From Flammula alnicola (taxonomy: Eukaryota > Basidiomycota > Agaricomycetes > Agaricales > Strophariaceae), in the NCBI GenBank assembly GCA_015499995.1, contig JADNRV010000002.1:186001-250000 (forward strand): DNA of 64,000 nt, written 5' to 3'. Every line of letters begins with the position of its first letter. The stretch's first letter is position 1. The notes below the pieces were generated by a model. The model was not told the origin of the DNA. It saw only the letters and a program-made list of their open reading frames with translations, and did not search any database. Positions 21,881 to 33,669 of this stretch are shown piece after piece. Made by a program: the position numbers and the translations under genes.

Positions 21881-23638
21881 TTACTCTCGCAAGAAAATAC
21901 CTGCTGCCCCCATTCCGGTACCAATACACATGGAGGTGAGCAAGACCTAATTGAGGCGAGATTCATGAGAGGAAACTGCAGATTCCAAGAATAGAACTAC
22001 CCACCTTTCCTTTCCGACGATGCAATTCGTTGAGACCAGTGACTATCTGACGTGCACCTGTGCAACGTATATGACAGAGGATCAGCCTTGTTGAGCATGT
22101 GAAGAACAAAAGCAACTTATCTAAGGATGACCGAATGCTATCGCGCCCCCGTTTACATTGAGCTATCGCGGACATTGATTCAGTAAGATACACTCGGACT
22201 TGAGTTAATAGAGAAGTCAACCTTATCCCTGCAGAAATATTAGAAGGGCGATTGCATAGATGTATTGAAACGTACGAAGGTATCCCAAGTTTCTTAACGC
22301 TGTACACACATTGCGATGCAAAGGCTTCATTGATCTAGCAATAAAACGAAAGATTACCAATGCAGACAACTTCGAGCAGAAGGTACGCTTACTTCGAATA
22401 AGTCAATGTCATCTATTTCTAGCCCCGCATTTTTGAGTGCCAAAGGGATGGCATAAACTGGACCAATACCCATGATGCGGGGCGGCACGCCTGGGCTCCA
22501 GTCGTCAGATAGATATACTTGCAACGAGTTGGAGATCGCGTACCTGCGACAGCAGTTGTGATGTGTTTCGCCAAAATGGGCAGGCCTCGCCTCTCCGCCT
22601 CCTTCCTGGTCATAACAAGCACGGCGGCTGCGCCGTCTGTGATCTGGCTCGCATTTCCACCTGTGGTCGTGCTGTTACCCCATTGAGGAAAAGCAGGCTT
22701 AATTTTCGACAGCTTTGCCTGTGTAGTTCCATAGCGAATTCCATCATCTTCTTTCACGACTACGGGAACTCGCTTGTCGGAATTGGGTTCTTTCTGGAGC
22801 ACTGTGAATGGAACAATTTCCTTTGCAAAGTAGCCTCGCTTTTGCGCTTCCTCCGCTTTTTTGAACGAGTCGGCGGCAAAGGCGTCTTGCTCTTCCCTAG
22901 TGATATTGAATTCAGCAGCAACATTCTCACTTGTCCAGCCCATGCGTTCCTGACAGTCCTTCGAAGCGCTATTAGCCGATACCAACTCGCTTAACACTGG
23001 TCCACCTCGATCTGGGCTTTGCAACAAGGATGACGTGAGTATCGAGAGTACAACTATGAATAGACGCGAAGGATATTTACTTCTCTGACATACTCTCGAC
23101 GCCGATAGCGAGTCCAATGTCAATCTGGCCGCTGCGCACTTGGTTTGCAACAGTGGTCACGGCCATTAAACCACTGGAGCAGAAGCGGTTGATGATCTGA
23201 ACAGGGACTGTATCTGGGAATCCTGCAGCAAGCATTGCTGCCCGTGCAAAGTAGGCAGCATCCGGAGTAAGGACAGTCCCAACGCAGACATCGCCAACTG
23301 CTCCAGGTTCGACTTTGGACAGTGAGAGTACATGCTGTATTGTTTAAAATAACCTTTCAGAAGAAGCCAACACTGATCCAAGAACTATCCTCACCTTGAA
23401 CATTTCAAGCATGAGCTCATCGGTACTGAAAGAACAAAAAGAAATTAGCGTGCTCCAGCTCGTCGGAAGAGCCCAGCATCACTTACTGGGCATCCTTGAG
23501 CCCCCCTTTCTTCGCCTTGCACAGGGGCGACCTTATCGCTAGGGTTATAACAACATCATCTGGCCTCTTGACTTCCAACGCGTTAATTCCGGAAGAGGAA
23601 CCTGTGAGGTGCGCGGCGAGTTGTTTAACGCGTTCCAT
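21881..23638 (-). CDS. POT1: Peroxisomal 3-ketoacyl-CoA thiolase
   Basis: Last step of peroxisomal beta-oxidation: thiolysis of 3-ketoacyl-CoA. The N-terminus has a textbook PTS2 signal, R-V-(x5)-H-L, within MERVKQLAAHLTG, and no PTS1 at the end (GIFLRE). The nucleophile Cys is in NRFCSSGLMAV and is followed by GLAIGVESMSE. Further blocks: RMGWTSENVAAEFNI, NASQITDGAAAVLVM, GIGPVYAIPLALKNAG, then NVNGGAIAFGHP with the catalytic His, CTGARQIVTGLNE, and MCIGTGMGAAGIF. Around 22058-22132 the splice pattern is odd. A 54-bp intron with AT..AC ends (22120-22067) would keep the conserved GHPLGCTGARQ block but needs one extra base. A GT..AG intron (22131-22058) closes the frame but deletes HPLGCT, including the catalytic His. 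Confidence 0.88.
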
Positions 23639-24126
23639 GGTTATGGCAAGCTTGTCAAATTGATTCTGGGGAAGCGGGGAAGTAGGCGAGGGTCGCCTTT
23701 ACTTATAGCCGAAGGCAACTCTAAGAGAGAGGGTGGTCTTCTGATTTGCATCCTCGCGTAAGCTCGGGAGTCGGTATTGTTGAGATCCTGCCGTATGTAG
23801 CGGATCCAGTGCGAAGCCCTGTTTTGTCACTTGTCCAGGCGAATATTTGTATGTGCTTGTCATCGCCTTCCGTGGTCGAACGCAGAATCCGGAGCTCTGA
23901 CTCGGTTGCTCTGACTCTTCCAACATAGGCAGGATGAATGTCAGCAGGCGGACCAGCGCGTCTTGTGAAATGCACTGAGGCAAGGATTTCAAAGTAAAAT
24001 TTTAATTAATTGCTGACATTCTTCGTCTAGGGCCACCTTGATTAATCCCTATACCTTGCCTTCAGAACGCATCCCTTGAACTTGCCTTGAACCTAAGTTA
24101 CAAAGTTACCGGAATTTGCAAGGACA
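23639..24126. promoter_or_regulatory. Divergent promoter region, thiolase / ceramide glucosyltransferase
   Basis: The two starts face away from each other with 488 bp between them. The minus-strand frames of about 85-97 codons inside overlap each other and look non-coding. No TATA box stands out. Confidence 0.4.
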
Positions 24127-25513
24127 ATGAATCGAGAAACCATTGCTTATGGTTTCTCGTTGTTTGGCCTTTTCTGGTATCTTGCCATGTGGTCAATAGG
24201 CATTCTGGGATGCGTGTCCGCGTACGTGAAGCGTTCTCTAGCCCGAGATTGTTCTTCAACAAAGTCATTTCTTTTAGTCGCCGACGATATCGATCGCGAC
24301 CTCATGTGCTCTCGTCCAGTGCACGCGATCCCAATGCCCCTGGAGTTTCTATTCTTCGACCGTTAAAAGGACTCGATACCAATCTCTATGAAAATCTTGA
24401 ATCAACATTCAAGCAAGAATATCCCAACTATGAGATTATATTCTCCGTCGCTGATGAAAACGATCAAGCTTTACACGTCGTAAAGCATTGGTGGCTCGAT
24501 ATCCTCGGGTCAAAGTAACGATAATAATTGGTATGTCATATGCTCTGTCCTAAAGCATGACTTATTAAATCTCTATTCCCAGGAGAAGAAATTGTGGGTG
24601 TTAATCCGAAAGTCAACAATTTGGTTCGTTCATTCAGAAAAGCAGCCCATGATCTATTGTGGGTTATCGACTCCGGTGTCATGGTTGACCCTGGTACCCT
24701 GGCTCGAAGTGTGGATATCTTCACCGGTTTGACACCATCACAATCCCACAAACGAATCGGACTCGTGCACCACGTTCCATTCGCCCTCATCGACGAAGCA
24801 AAGGTTGGCTCATGGCTGGAAGCCGCCTTCCTCAATACAAATCACGCCAAGATGTATAACGCCATCAACTCGGTTGGCATCGACTCGTGTGTGGTCGGGA
24901 AATCGAATCTCTACCGGCGCTCCGATATAGAGCTCCTAAACGGCTCATTGATCCCGTGCGGGCGCAAGTTTCCAGGAGGCACGAACCTGGGGAATATGGA
25001 TTAGCCGCCTTTGGCCGATTCCTCGCGGAAGACAACATGATTGCAGGCGCTCTCTGGCACGAGCTGGGTTTGCGACACGATATGTCTTGCGATGTTGCAC
25101 GGAACGTCGTCGGGAACATGTCGTTTTTGGACTACGTATGGCGACGTGTCCGCTGGATTCGTGTACGCAAGCGCATGGTTCTGGCAGCGACCCTCCTGGA
25201 ACCATTCACGGAATCGTTGATGGTAGGCATCATTGGTATTCTGTGCCTCAAGAAGTTATTTTGGACGCCATCATGGCTATTTCTGCCCCTTCACTTCTTT
25301 TTCTGGCTGAACGTTGACCTTGATGTGTATACATCCATCGCAGGTCACGGTCTTCGGAAAGACAGTATGGCGTCGTTCCTCCTCGCTTGGACTGGCAGAG
25401 AGATTCTGGCATTCCCGATATGGCTCCTTGCAATATTTGGTGACCAAATTAGTTGGAGAGGGAGAAGATACCAAATTCTTAAAAACGGAGAAGCTAGACT
25501 GTGTTCGACTTAA
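24127..25513 (+). CDS. Ceramide glucosyltransferase (GT21), two apparent frameshifts
   Basis: Transfers glucose from UDP-glucose to ceramide to make glucosylceramide at the ER/Golgi. The N-terminal anchor (LFWYLAMWSIGILGCVSA) joins RRYRSRPHVLSSS across an intron with a GTACGT donor. Catalytic blocks follow in order: GVSILRPLKGLDTNLYENLE, YEIIFSVADENDQALHVV, VDSG-type LLWVIDSGVMVDPGTLARS, LAEDNMIAGALWHELG and RRVRW, which is the (Q/R)xxRW motif. Hydrophobic segments close the protein. Two one-base frame changes are needed. After LHVV the conserved ALVARYPRVKVTIIIGEE is in another frame, which one extra A in the run near 24482 would restore. Between ELLNGSL (about 24950) and GEYGLAAFGRFLAEDN the frame changes again. 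Read literally, the protein is broken. Confidence 0.85.
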
Positions 25514-25763
25514 TGGACTATTTACGACTTTCACGCTTGGAAACATATGTCATTAGAATATATTCTCATCTTCGATCTGATGTGTTGGCCCTAGACTGGC
25601 ACTTCTCTCCTTTCTTTGACACGGGAACATGAAAGATACCACACGCGCTCAAATTAGAAGTGGACAGTGGACAGTGAGGAACATCGAATTAGTGTGCAGA
25701 TGGGTAAGTAGTAATGTACACAAATTAGTACTATGGTATATGTTAGTGGTAAGCGTACGTAGA
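25514..25763. other. Convergent intergenic region
   Basis: Gap between the 3' ends of ceramide glucosyltransferase (+) and the homeodomain gene (-); nothing else seen. Confidence 0.4.
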
Positions 25764-26701
25764 TTATGTAGGTAAAGAGCGTATTACATGGGTCCAGTCG
25801 TAAATGTAAAGTCCATGTCCAAGATACCAATTGTCCAAGATGAGCACCCAGGATGTATCACTGATCGTGATCAGAAGAAGCACGTTCTGTTGCCGAAGAG
25901 ACCCTCTGAATCGTGAGTTTCGCTGAACGCGATAGTTGTAGATCATCACAACCTCCTCGAAAAATGAGTCGGACCAGTCTTGACATGTTGAAAAGCCGAG
26001 AGCGCACTCGGACTTTGTCTCCATCTTCTGTTTCGACAGGAATGGATTCGCCAACGCGGTTTTTTTGTCTTTCATTGGAAAACCAATTTTTGACTTGCTT
26101 GTAGGCACTGGGTAACAAGTAAGTCAAGTGGCCAGCAGGGTAGATAAGGTGGGCACTGACCGATTAATAACAATTGCGATCAAGACCATCCATGATTCAC
26201 ACGGATACATGGTAATCTCATCGTACACCATGCGCAGCACAAGTAATTGGCGTTCGTTGACGGGTGAGTTATCAAGGGATTTGATTTTGATGGCCTTCTC
26301 TAACAATTCCTTTCGTCTCGTTTTCATTTGCATTTTACCCTTGAGCTGCAAGTCAGTGGTCTTGCGTGTTCTCCGGCCTGATTTATGACCGATGAAGGGG
26401 ACAAAGCTCGGGCTTGACGGTAGCGTGTGGTTGGAAGAATTAGAATGTTTCAATGCCCTATGTTCTGAATCCCGCGGGGTTTCGGGAGTTCTGCAGGGAT
26501 GTGAAGGCTGGCAACACCCTGCAAAAAGGTTGACGTAGGCGCCGTAGAAAGAGATCGTGTTGATGATGGAGAGGATGAGCGAGTTGAGGACTCTGTCGAC
26601 GGCGACGGGGTATATGCATGAGTGTCGTTGTCGATATTAGAGATGACACTGGCCAGGAAATGGAGAGGGCTCGAAGGTGCTTGAGTGGATGTGCTTGTCA
26701 T
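25764..26701 (-). CDS. Homeodomain transcription factor, two apparent frameshifts
   Basis: DNA-binding regulator of the homeobox class. The start MTSTSTQAPSSPLHFLASVI (26701) leads a Ser/Pro-rich region. The homeodomain lies at about 26300-26056: RRTRKTTDLQLKGKMQMK upstream, ERQLLVLRMVYDEITMYPCE for helices 1-2, then after a 52-bp intron (donor GTCAGT) the recognition helix KQVKNWFSNERQKNR with the invariant W-F-x-N. The distal block WSDSFFEEVVMIYNYRVQR is in a different frame from the end of the homeodomain exon and ends at 25764. An extra A near 26478 (LPK-TPRDSEHRAL) and one T fewer near 25990 would restore one frame. It is not clearly a mating-type HD1/HD2 gene. Literal reading stops at 25858. 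Confidence 0.8.
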
Positions 26702-27091
26702 TATTAATCGTGAAAGAGATGTGAAAGAGTGGAAGGTTGAACAGAAAGCGACTAGCGCATAAGAAGGAGAAGAAAAAAACAAGGAAGGAATGTGAGCCAC
26801 TACTGTTAGGCAAAAGTCGAGGGGGTTCTAATATCTGCTCCCTGAATATAAAGGAACAAGAATATGTCAAGACCGTGTCCAACGAGTTTGATTCTTGTAA
26901 TGGTGTATTGCCAACAAACGGCTTTGCCGGTATTGTTCTTGTCCGCATTTAGAACAAGCCGTGATGTCTGCTACCTTGCGTCGTCGTAAACGCGGTTCAT
27001 CTTGACGACGCTCACGTATGCTCTGCTGACCTGTCTTCCTCTCTTTACATAAGTCTTTTGTTCTCGTTACTGCATCAAGGCTTTCTAAAGG
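26702..27091. promoter_or_regulatory. Divergent promoter region, homeodomain gene / SEC3
   Basis: A 390-bp gap with both starts facing outward. No strong motif recognised beyond A/T-rich tracts around 26740-26800. Confidence 0.4.
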
Positions 27092-30000
27092 ATGGCGGAT
27101 CAGCGTCAGAGAATCATCTCATCTGTATTCTCCAGACGCAATGCGGAAGGAAACTTGGAGGAAACGTATGTTTCTCATGTCAAGATCTGGGAGGATGCAG
27201 GAACCGAGGGCGGAGGACGAAAACCACGATATATTCTTCTGTCTCGTATGTTGCAATGTATTCTCGCGTTAAAATCCATAGATGAACTCCGTCGTAGAGG
27301 CCAGCAATGGATCAGGATTCATACACAAGTCAAGCTGAACACGAACGGGACGTTTTCTGTCGGTAAAACTTGGAGATTGGCGGAACTTCGTGCCATTCAG
27401 GTGCCAAACGTGAGTACTGCTGATCTCTTCATCCGATCTCCTACAGCTTTACTCGTGTATACCAGCCATTAGCCTTCAATTTGACACTATCGAGGACGTA
27501 CAGATGGCAAACGGAGAGTCGAGATGACCAACTTCACTTTCTAGAGGCCGTGGTACGGCTATTCCGCACTGTCACAGGCGGTCAAGCTCCTTTGCAACTG
27601 GACGGGGTGCAAGATTTTGATGTTTCTGCAGGTAGGCCAAGCTGTTACATGATTCTGATGCCTGACTAGCCAAAAGGCAGCACGCAGACTATCCCAAGGA
27701 ACCCAAGACGTTCCAATCGAACTCCTTCGCCTACAAACAGTACAGGACGTGCCCCACGCCCACAACCCTCTCGACTCAACAACTCCAGAATATTTCTGAA
27801 GTCCCGCAAAGAAATCCTTCTCCGGTTCCCAATCCCTAGGCCGAAATGGAGGCGTTTCACGTTCGGGGTCTCCGGCGAGTTCTATTCGTGAACGACGGCC
27901 TCCTTCTATAACAGTGCCACCTCCGCCAGGCCCTTTGCCCTTGCAGCGACCTTCCAACCAGACCAACGGACATCCAATCGTGTTCCTTCGGGTAATCAAG
28001 AACAAGTCCCTTCAAGGTTAGTTTTTATCCACCATTTTCCCTATTTTCAGTTTTGATCTCCTTATAGGGTCCCTCCAGAAAGTCTTGCCGTTAGACCACG
28101 CGTTCCCAGTCGCACCAATAATGCATCACCACCACCTTCAACAAGATCTCGAAATATGCCATCACGAGTAGAAAATACTTCAGTTACTGCAGATACCAAT
28201 GTAGTGCGCAAGGATCAAAACGCGCGTATATCATATTTCGACCCTTCCAACCAAGCGATGCTTGATCGTTTGATCATTGGTGCCGATAACCAAACCGAGG
28301 TTGAGGGCGAAGAAGAAAATGCTCAAGCAACTTTGGCGAATGTGGAAGAAATGATTGAAGGCTACGAATGGGCTAGCGACGATGTTATAGGAAGAAAGAT
28401 GACAAGAGGTGCTGTAGATTTGATCGAGGCCCGGTTACTGGACGAGTTGATGGCACTTGAAAAGGTCTGACAACAACACATTAGTTGTTCAAGCCCAATC
28501 TAACGATTTGTAGGCCAATATTCATTCATTCCTCGAGTCTGATGACCGCGTCGCAGTTGTCATGAAATACATGGACGATGCCATCGCAGAGCTTGATAAT
28601 ATGGACGGTCTGATCTCAACATACAAAATACATCTAAATGTAAGTTAATACCTAAATGTCTCCGCTCACTCTATTCATGATCGAAACAGGCAGTTGGCGA
28701 TGATATTCTATTTATCCAATCTCAAAACCGTGGCCTGCAAGTACAGAATCAAAATCAAAGAGCACTCCTCGCAGAACTACAAAATCTCCTGGTAAGCTGA
28801 TAATTCCGTTCTGCCCTCTTTTTTGGCGGTTACTCACTTGTAATCACCATTTCAGCGGACTGTTCACGTTGATCAAGAAGCCCTCTCTACTCTCACTCAA
28901 GAATCTCTCGAGAAATCACAGAGTATCACGCGTTTGGAGGAAGCGGCAGTCCAATTGTACAAGGCACTACAGGCTGGACGAGACACAGGTCTGTTCATAT
29001 TTTTTGGAAAGAAGTTCATAGTGTCTTACCATCGTCATAGACATGGCTGCAACAATGGAGAGACTGCAAGAATATCGAACCTACAATTCACAATTCTGTA
29101 AACGAATATTCGATTTCCTATCTATAATGTGTATCGCACAGGTAAGGAGGATTTATTGCGCTACATTGTTAATATTGACCATTGAGTCTTTCCATTCCAG
29201 TCTAAAATGCTTCTTGGTGATACACCCGGCTTAACAAAGATAGCTGGAGCACGACCAACAGCCATCCCACATACTGATCTTGAGGCCTACCTCGGACGAT
29301 ACGCTGGTCTTATGCTCTACCTACGGGAAATGGATGAAAACGTCTACAGTAAACTCTGTGCAGTGCGTATATTCCCCTATCTTGTTCGCTTCAAAGTATT
29401 AACTGCATTTGAAATTAGACTTACTTCTCTGCGGCCAGTGATCTACATAGCAGTCAGATGAAGGCCTTACTTGCGGCGCACTTGGATTTTGTCAAGAAGG
29501 CTCCGGACGACGAATTAGACCAAAGCAAGTGCTTTCTATTTCCTTTCTGGATTAAATGATAACAAGAACAGGCTTCGGGACCCCATCGACCCCTCTTACT
29601 TCCAAGGGTGCAGCTAGTATTCGCCGTGCTGGTACCATAATTCGGTCACCCATCGAAAGCAGGCAAAGAGATAAAGACAAGCAAACAGACGGTGATATGC
29701 GGGCTTCAGAGGTAACGTTTCACGTAGACGCATGTTTCTCTCTTTCCTGATTCCACTACAAACCAGGTCTTTGGCCTGTTCCTAGAACAGGTAGCAAATT
29801 TGATATATCGCGAAGACGACTTCATCAGCGACTTTTTACAAATCAACGACGCAGCATTTACATTTGCTGATTATAAGGGTTTGGACAACTATTTCCGCAG
29901 GCAGGCAGCTCGGTCGGCAGCCCTCAGCCAGACAACTACGAAACTCGTCCGTGGCGCCCTCGATCTTATTTTTGGCTTCCTTCCAGCGGAATTAAAATCC

Positions 30001-31182
30001 TGGCTTGACGCTGCCCTTGCCAAGGATAGCATGTCAGTGAATATGTACTAGTCCATGGTTAGCCAAAACATTGATGTATTCGATTTCAGGGAAATCGTAG
30101 GAATTCTGGCTTTCTTGGAACGCTATCTGGTGGAAGCAGAAGAGAAAGGCAATCCATTTGTCATAAATCTTCTAGAAAAGCAGCATTCCCGATTGAAGAT
30201 AGTCTTCGATCGTCATATTGTGAGTGATTCTATTTCCACAGTCCCAATTCTAACAAGGTTGGGTGGGATCAGAGTGATCAACTTAAAGGCATCGAGCGAA
30301 CAAAACTCTCCAGCAAGAAGCGGAAGGGTGTTGTTCACTTTGTGAAACATTTCGCTGCCTACGCTGCGCGGGTCGAAAGCCAACTTATTGGGGCAAATAA
30401 CCTGGAGATTCGGACAAACGTCGACTCTGCCTACGAGAAAATCATACAATCCATGTTTGACTCTTTGAAGCAAATTGCAAAGTTGGAAGGGGAAGGCGAG
30501 GACAAAGGGCAACTCAATTATCATGTCATCCTCATCGGTAAAGTCAACTTGAACTCTCTACAACGTCTTGCCTACTGAGTAACTTGTGCAGAGAACATGC
30601 ATTATTTTATCTCTGAGATCTCGCGATGGATGTTCCCTCATTGAATGGTTCGAGTCGACGGGCTCGGCAATCTATGACGAAAACCTTGCCGCATACATCA
30701 AAATCGTGTTCCGCAGGCCATTCGGCAAGATCATCGTGAGTGGATTTCTGATTTCCTTGTGTAATACACTGTACACTAAATATTATTTCTCTCCTCTCAG
30801 GACTTCTTTGAAGCTCTTGACCGGGTGCGAAAGACGCGAATACCACTGAATTAACGTCCAGCGGCAACTTCAGCAAGTCAGCATTGAAAAAGGTCATCAA
30901 AGATTATAACGCCAAAGATATACGAAAGTATATTGACGCCCTTGCCAAGAGGGTGGAAAAGCACTTCACGGAAGCAGAAAAGTCAACTGCAGAAGACAGC
31001 AATAGAATTCTTTCCGGCAAAGTTTTGGTTGGAGTATGGAATTCTTGCGAGGAGGAATTCGTGAAATTGACAGAAACCTGGACGTCGCGGATATCTCAGT
31101 GGTATAGTGATAGTGGCGTCACACTAGAGTATACCACGCAGACGTCGAGGCAACCTTCCGGAGACAGAAGTTTGGATCATGA
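27092..31182 (+). CDS. SEC3: Exocyst complex component SEC3, several frame breaks
   Basis: SEC3 marks exocytic sites and tethers secretory vesicles through phosphoinositide and Rho GTPase binding. The N-terminal PH-like domain is MADQRQRIISSVFSRRNAEG through LFRTVTGGQAPLQLDGVQDF. A Pro/Ser/Arg-rich linker (27660-28140) is followed by ISYFDPSNQAMLDRLI and EEMIEGYEWASDDVIGRKMT, a coiled-coil stretch, and the Sec3_C domain (RRAGTIIRSPIESRQRDKD, NLIYREDDFISDFLQINDAA, HFVKHFAAYAARVESQLIG, YDENLAAYIKIVFRRPFGKI, VIKDYNAKDIRKYIDALAKR). The chain has about a dozen exons. Frame changes are needed in the linker (near 27780-28000), around 30605-30665 and near 31135, where the usual end ADVEATFRRQKFGS is one base out of phase and stops at 31182. 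Identity is secure; the exact protein is not readable as given. Confidence 0.85.
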
Positions 31183-31808
31183 TGAAGAATTGTATCCTTT
31201 TTTACACTCGGTTGATGATCACTAAGCCAACACCATCAGCGAAGGGGCAGCACCACACACAGCATTCTTCAAGACTTTTTCTGTCATACGGCATATACAA
31301 CTCAGGTTAAAAGCGAAGCAGTGCATCGTGTGGAGCCTTACGAAGCCGAGACGAGCGTGATGGTTGCAGTGGACCTCGTTGAATGATGCGCACGTACCGC
31401 AAAGCCAAGCCATGGGTATCGGAGACGACAGTAGCATGTTAGGTGGGGCTAAGGCTATCTTAACTTTTACTAAATAAAAAACACAGCCATGACTGCCATT
31501 CTGCGTTGGTTGACATAGTTCTCTGATATGTATCAAGGTTGACACGCACTAGGACTCAATTGCTTTGCCGGGTCCGCCGTGACTGGGAACTGGAAGTATA
31601 AATGACGCCCAGACCAGTATTCAATCCTTGTCAAAGCTGGTCTTTCACCCATTCGCCGCGTAAGTACAGTTTCTATTCAGTGGATCAACATTTGCTCATT
31701 ACTTTGCACAATGTAGCTGGTGCTCAAATTCCGAACAACTCTAAACGACAAATGTAATTCGATGCTTATCTCTTGGTGGCATTTGGCTAACGTTCCCTTC
31801 ATGGATAG
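31183..31808. other. Intergenic, promoter of the secreted RNase-like gene
   Basis: Carries the SEC3 3' flank and then a TATA box (31597-31603) about 210 bp before the next start codon. The stretch 31660-31808 has candidate donor and acceptor sites for a 5' UTR intron (GTAAGT at 31661). Confidence 0.5.
31597..31603 (+). promoter_or_regulatory. TATA box of the secreted RNase-like gene
   Basis: TATAAAT in the context GGAAGTATAAATGACG, the only good TATA element upstream of the gene at 31809. The distance to the ATG implies a 5' UTR of roughly 150-180 nt, probably with an intron. Confidence 0.55.
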
Positions 31809-32631
31809 ATGCGTTTCAACTCCGTGGTCATCTTTTCAGTCTCCTTCATTGCCTCCCTTGCTGCGGGGCTCGTCATTCCTTCCGACGATCTTGAGGCTCG
31901 TGATCTTGAGGTCCGCGCGGGTGCCGTTGAAGACATGGCCGATTATATGGTCTTCAAGCGGGAGCCCAAGTCTACCATTGCCAAGAAGGCTCGCACTGCC
32001 GCTGCTGCACCAGCCAAGGCAGCAGCCAAAGCTGACAGGAAAGCAGGTTTCCAGAAGGCAGCACAGGCGCACAAGGCTACAACTAACTTGCCCAACCGAA
32101 ACTCCAAATTCCATGTCGCCGCCGGGGGTGGCAAGCCTGCTCGTAGGTCCATCTGATATCGAGATCTGACAATTTTGCTGACACCCAAGCGGCGTCACAG
32201 AAACATTCACTGGCAAAGCTGTCCGCAAGGCCGTTTTCGATGGTCACATGGAGGCACAAAGAGTGAAAGGTGTAAGCAAGACCCAGGCCAAGAAATCCCC
32301 TCTCAAGGTCAGTATTATCGCGTAATCCAAGTTCATTTGCTGACAGTGATCGCCTTCATAGCAATTCTCAAACCGTCCCCATGAAGTGGCCAAACCAAAC
32401 GGAGGAGCTAAGCCCTTGCCCCACATGACTGTTGAGAAGACCAAGTCACACACAGGTCCAGGTAGGGAATTCCCGTTGGGCGATCCCAAAAATCTTGGTC
32501 CTGCTCGTGTCATCACCCAGCAGACCAAAGGCGGACACCAGACATTCAAAGGTGTTATCGCTCACGACCAGTCCAGGACGCCAGGACCAGGGTACAACGA
32601 TCATTTCCAGGTCAAACCCAAGAAGGCCTAA
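31809..32631 (+). CDS. Secreted RNase T1/N1-fold protein, 241 aa
   Basis: Predicted extracellular guanyl-specific-type ribonuclease, a fold that also includes fungal ribotoxins. Three exons close in frame: 31809-32146, 32190-32307, 32362-32631. A signal peptide (MRFNSVVIFSVSFIASLAAG) precedes an Ala/Lys-rich segment that may be a propeptide. The C-terminal part has the acid, Arg and His blocks of the family in order: GREFPLG (Glu 188), GPARVIT (Arg 201) and GVIAHD (His 220), with His 132 in DGHMEAQ as a possible further active-site residue. The protein has no Cys, so the disulfides usual in the family are missing. It is Lys-rich. Whether it is a digestive RNase, a defence protein or inactive cannot be told from sequence; the call rests on motif order only. 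Confidence 0.55.
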
Positions 32632-32932
32632 GTCATCTGACTTTTAAATAGCTGGATACACGGAATTCATGTTTAGTTACCGCTATAATTAATCGCTGTT
32701 CTGTTGTTCATTGCAAGTTCATTGGTATCATAATCTTGAACATCTTGAGGGAACAGCAGGGAGTTTACAAACAATTTTGTGATAATTTAAGTGCATTTCT
32801 GAGATTCTCACCCAAATATATTGGAGGAAAATACCAACTACTTAAGCCTGGTGTGGTTGTAAGCCTTGCTTGACGCGGGGGGAGGCAAGGAAATCACTGA
32901 CGAGCTTTCACGCGAAGTGAACATGACCAAGC
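32632..32932. other. Intergenic 3' flank
   Basis: AT-rich 3' region of the RNase-like gene, ending in the left 8-bp target duplication (32925-32932) of the adjacent transposable element. No gene. Confidence 0.5.
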
Positions 32933-33669
32933 AGGACCCCTGATAATACCGTGAGAGGTTGGATACCAAATACCCAAATTTTGGGTCGGCATAGGTGTTC
33001 GAAATTTCAGCAATTTTGGGCGAAATTTAGGTGTTTTCGGGATCCGACATAAAAATTTCGGCTCAAATAGGTGTGCATAGTATCTGACCTCCAAAAATGT
33101 ATATAAAATAGCTAAAAATCCAAAAAAAAATTCTATGGCTTGCATTCTACTTTATATCTTGCTGTCTTCATTTTGGGTCTCTTTTTCTCATGACTGTTGA
33201 GTAGGTGAGTGTTTTGAATGCCAAAAATGCGAAGATTGAATGAAATTGAAATTTTTGTAAATGGAAGAAAAGAATAATTTTCATTCCTCAACATCATGCC
33301 ACTGTGCTCTGATATGCCACTGACAATACAGAAATTAGCCAATCGTTCTACCACTGTCTAATCTGAAATGTGGCCCAAGGGCCAAGTACAAGGCTAATGC
33401 CTAATGGATCACTCGAGTCTCGATATTAGATCAAAGTTATTGTCGGCCATCATGTAATCGCTGACTGGGACCGAGCAACCCATGGGTGTGCGGGATCTGA
33501 CCTAACACAGATTGGGTGGCCCTTGGGTGTGCAGGAGACATAGAGGTACAATAAATTTTGGCCTGTCCATAGGTGTGCGCCTGCATAACAGTATCCGAGC
33601 TCGCGCGGCCAAAGGCCGCGCTCATAGGTGTGGGAATATCCAACCTCTCACGGTATTATCAGGGGTCCT
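32933..33669. mobile_element. hAT-like non-autonomous DNA element (MITE), 737 bp
   Basis: Perfect terminal inverted repeats of 33 bp: the first 33 bases from 32933 (beginning AGGACCCCTGATAATACC) are the reverse complement of the last 33 bases ending at 33669. The element is flanked by identical 8-bp copies of GACCAAGC at 32925-32932 and 33670-33677, the target-site duplication size of the hAT superfamily. There is no transposase frame inside. The interior has subterminal copies of the word TAGGTGTG / GGGTGTGC (about 32990, 33070, 33485, 33524, 33570, 33626) and a GCGCGGCC..GGCCGCGC palindrome near 33603-33621. Intact ends suggest recent insertion. Confidence 0.85.

Noticed and set aside
23699..23992. 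97-codon minus-strand frame upstream of thiolase
   Set aside because: No similarity or domain, two overlapping frames of similar length, and it lies in the divergent promoter gap.
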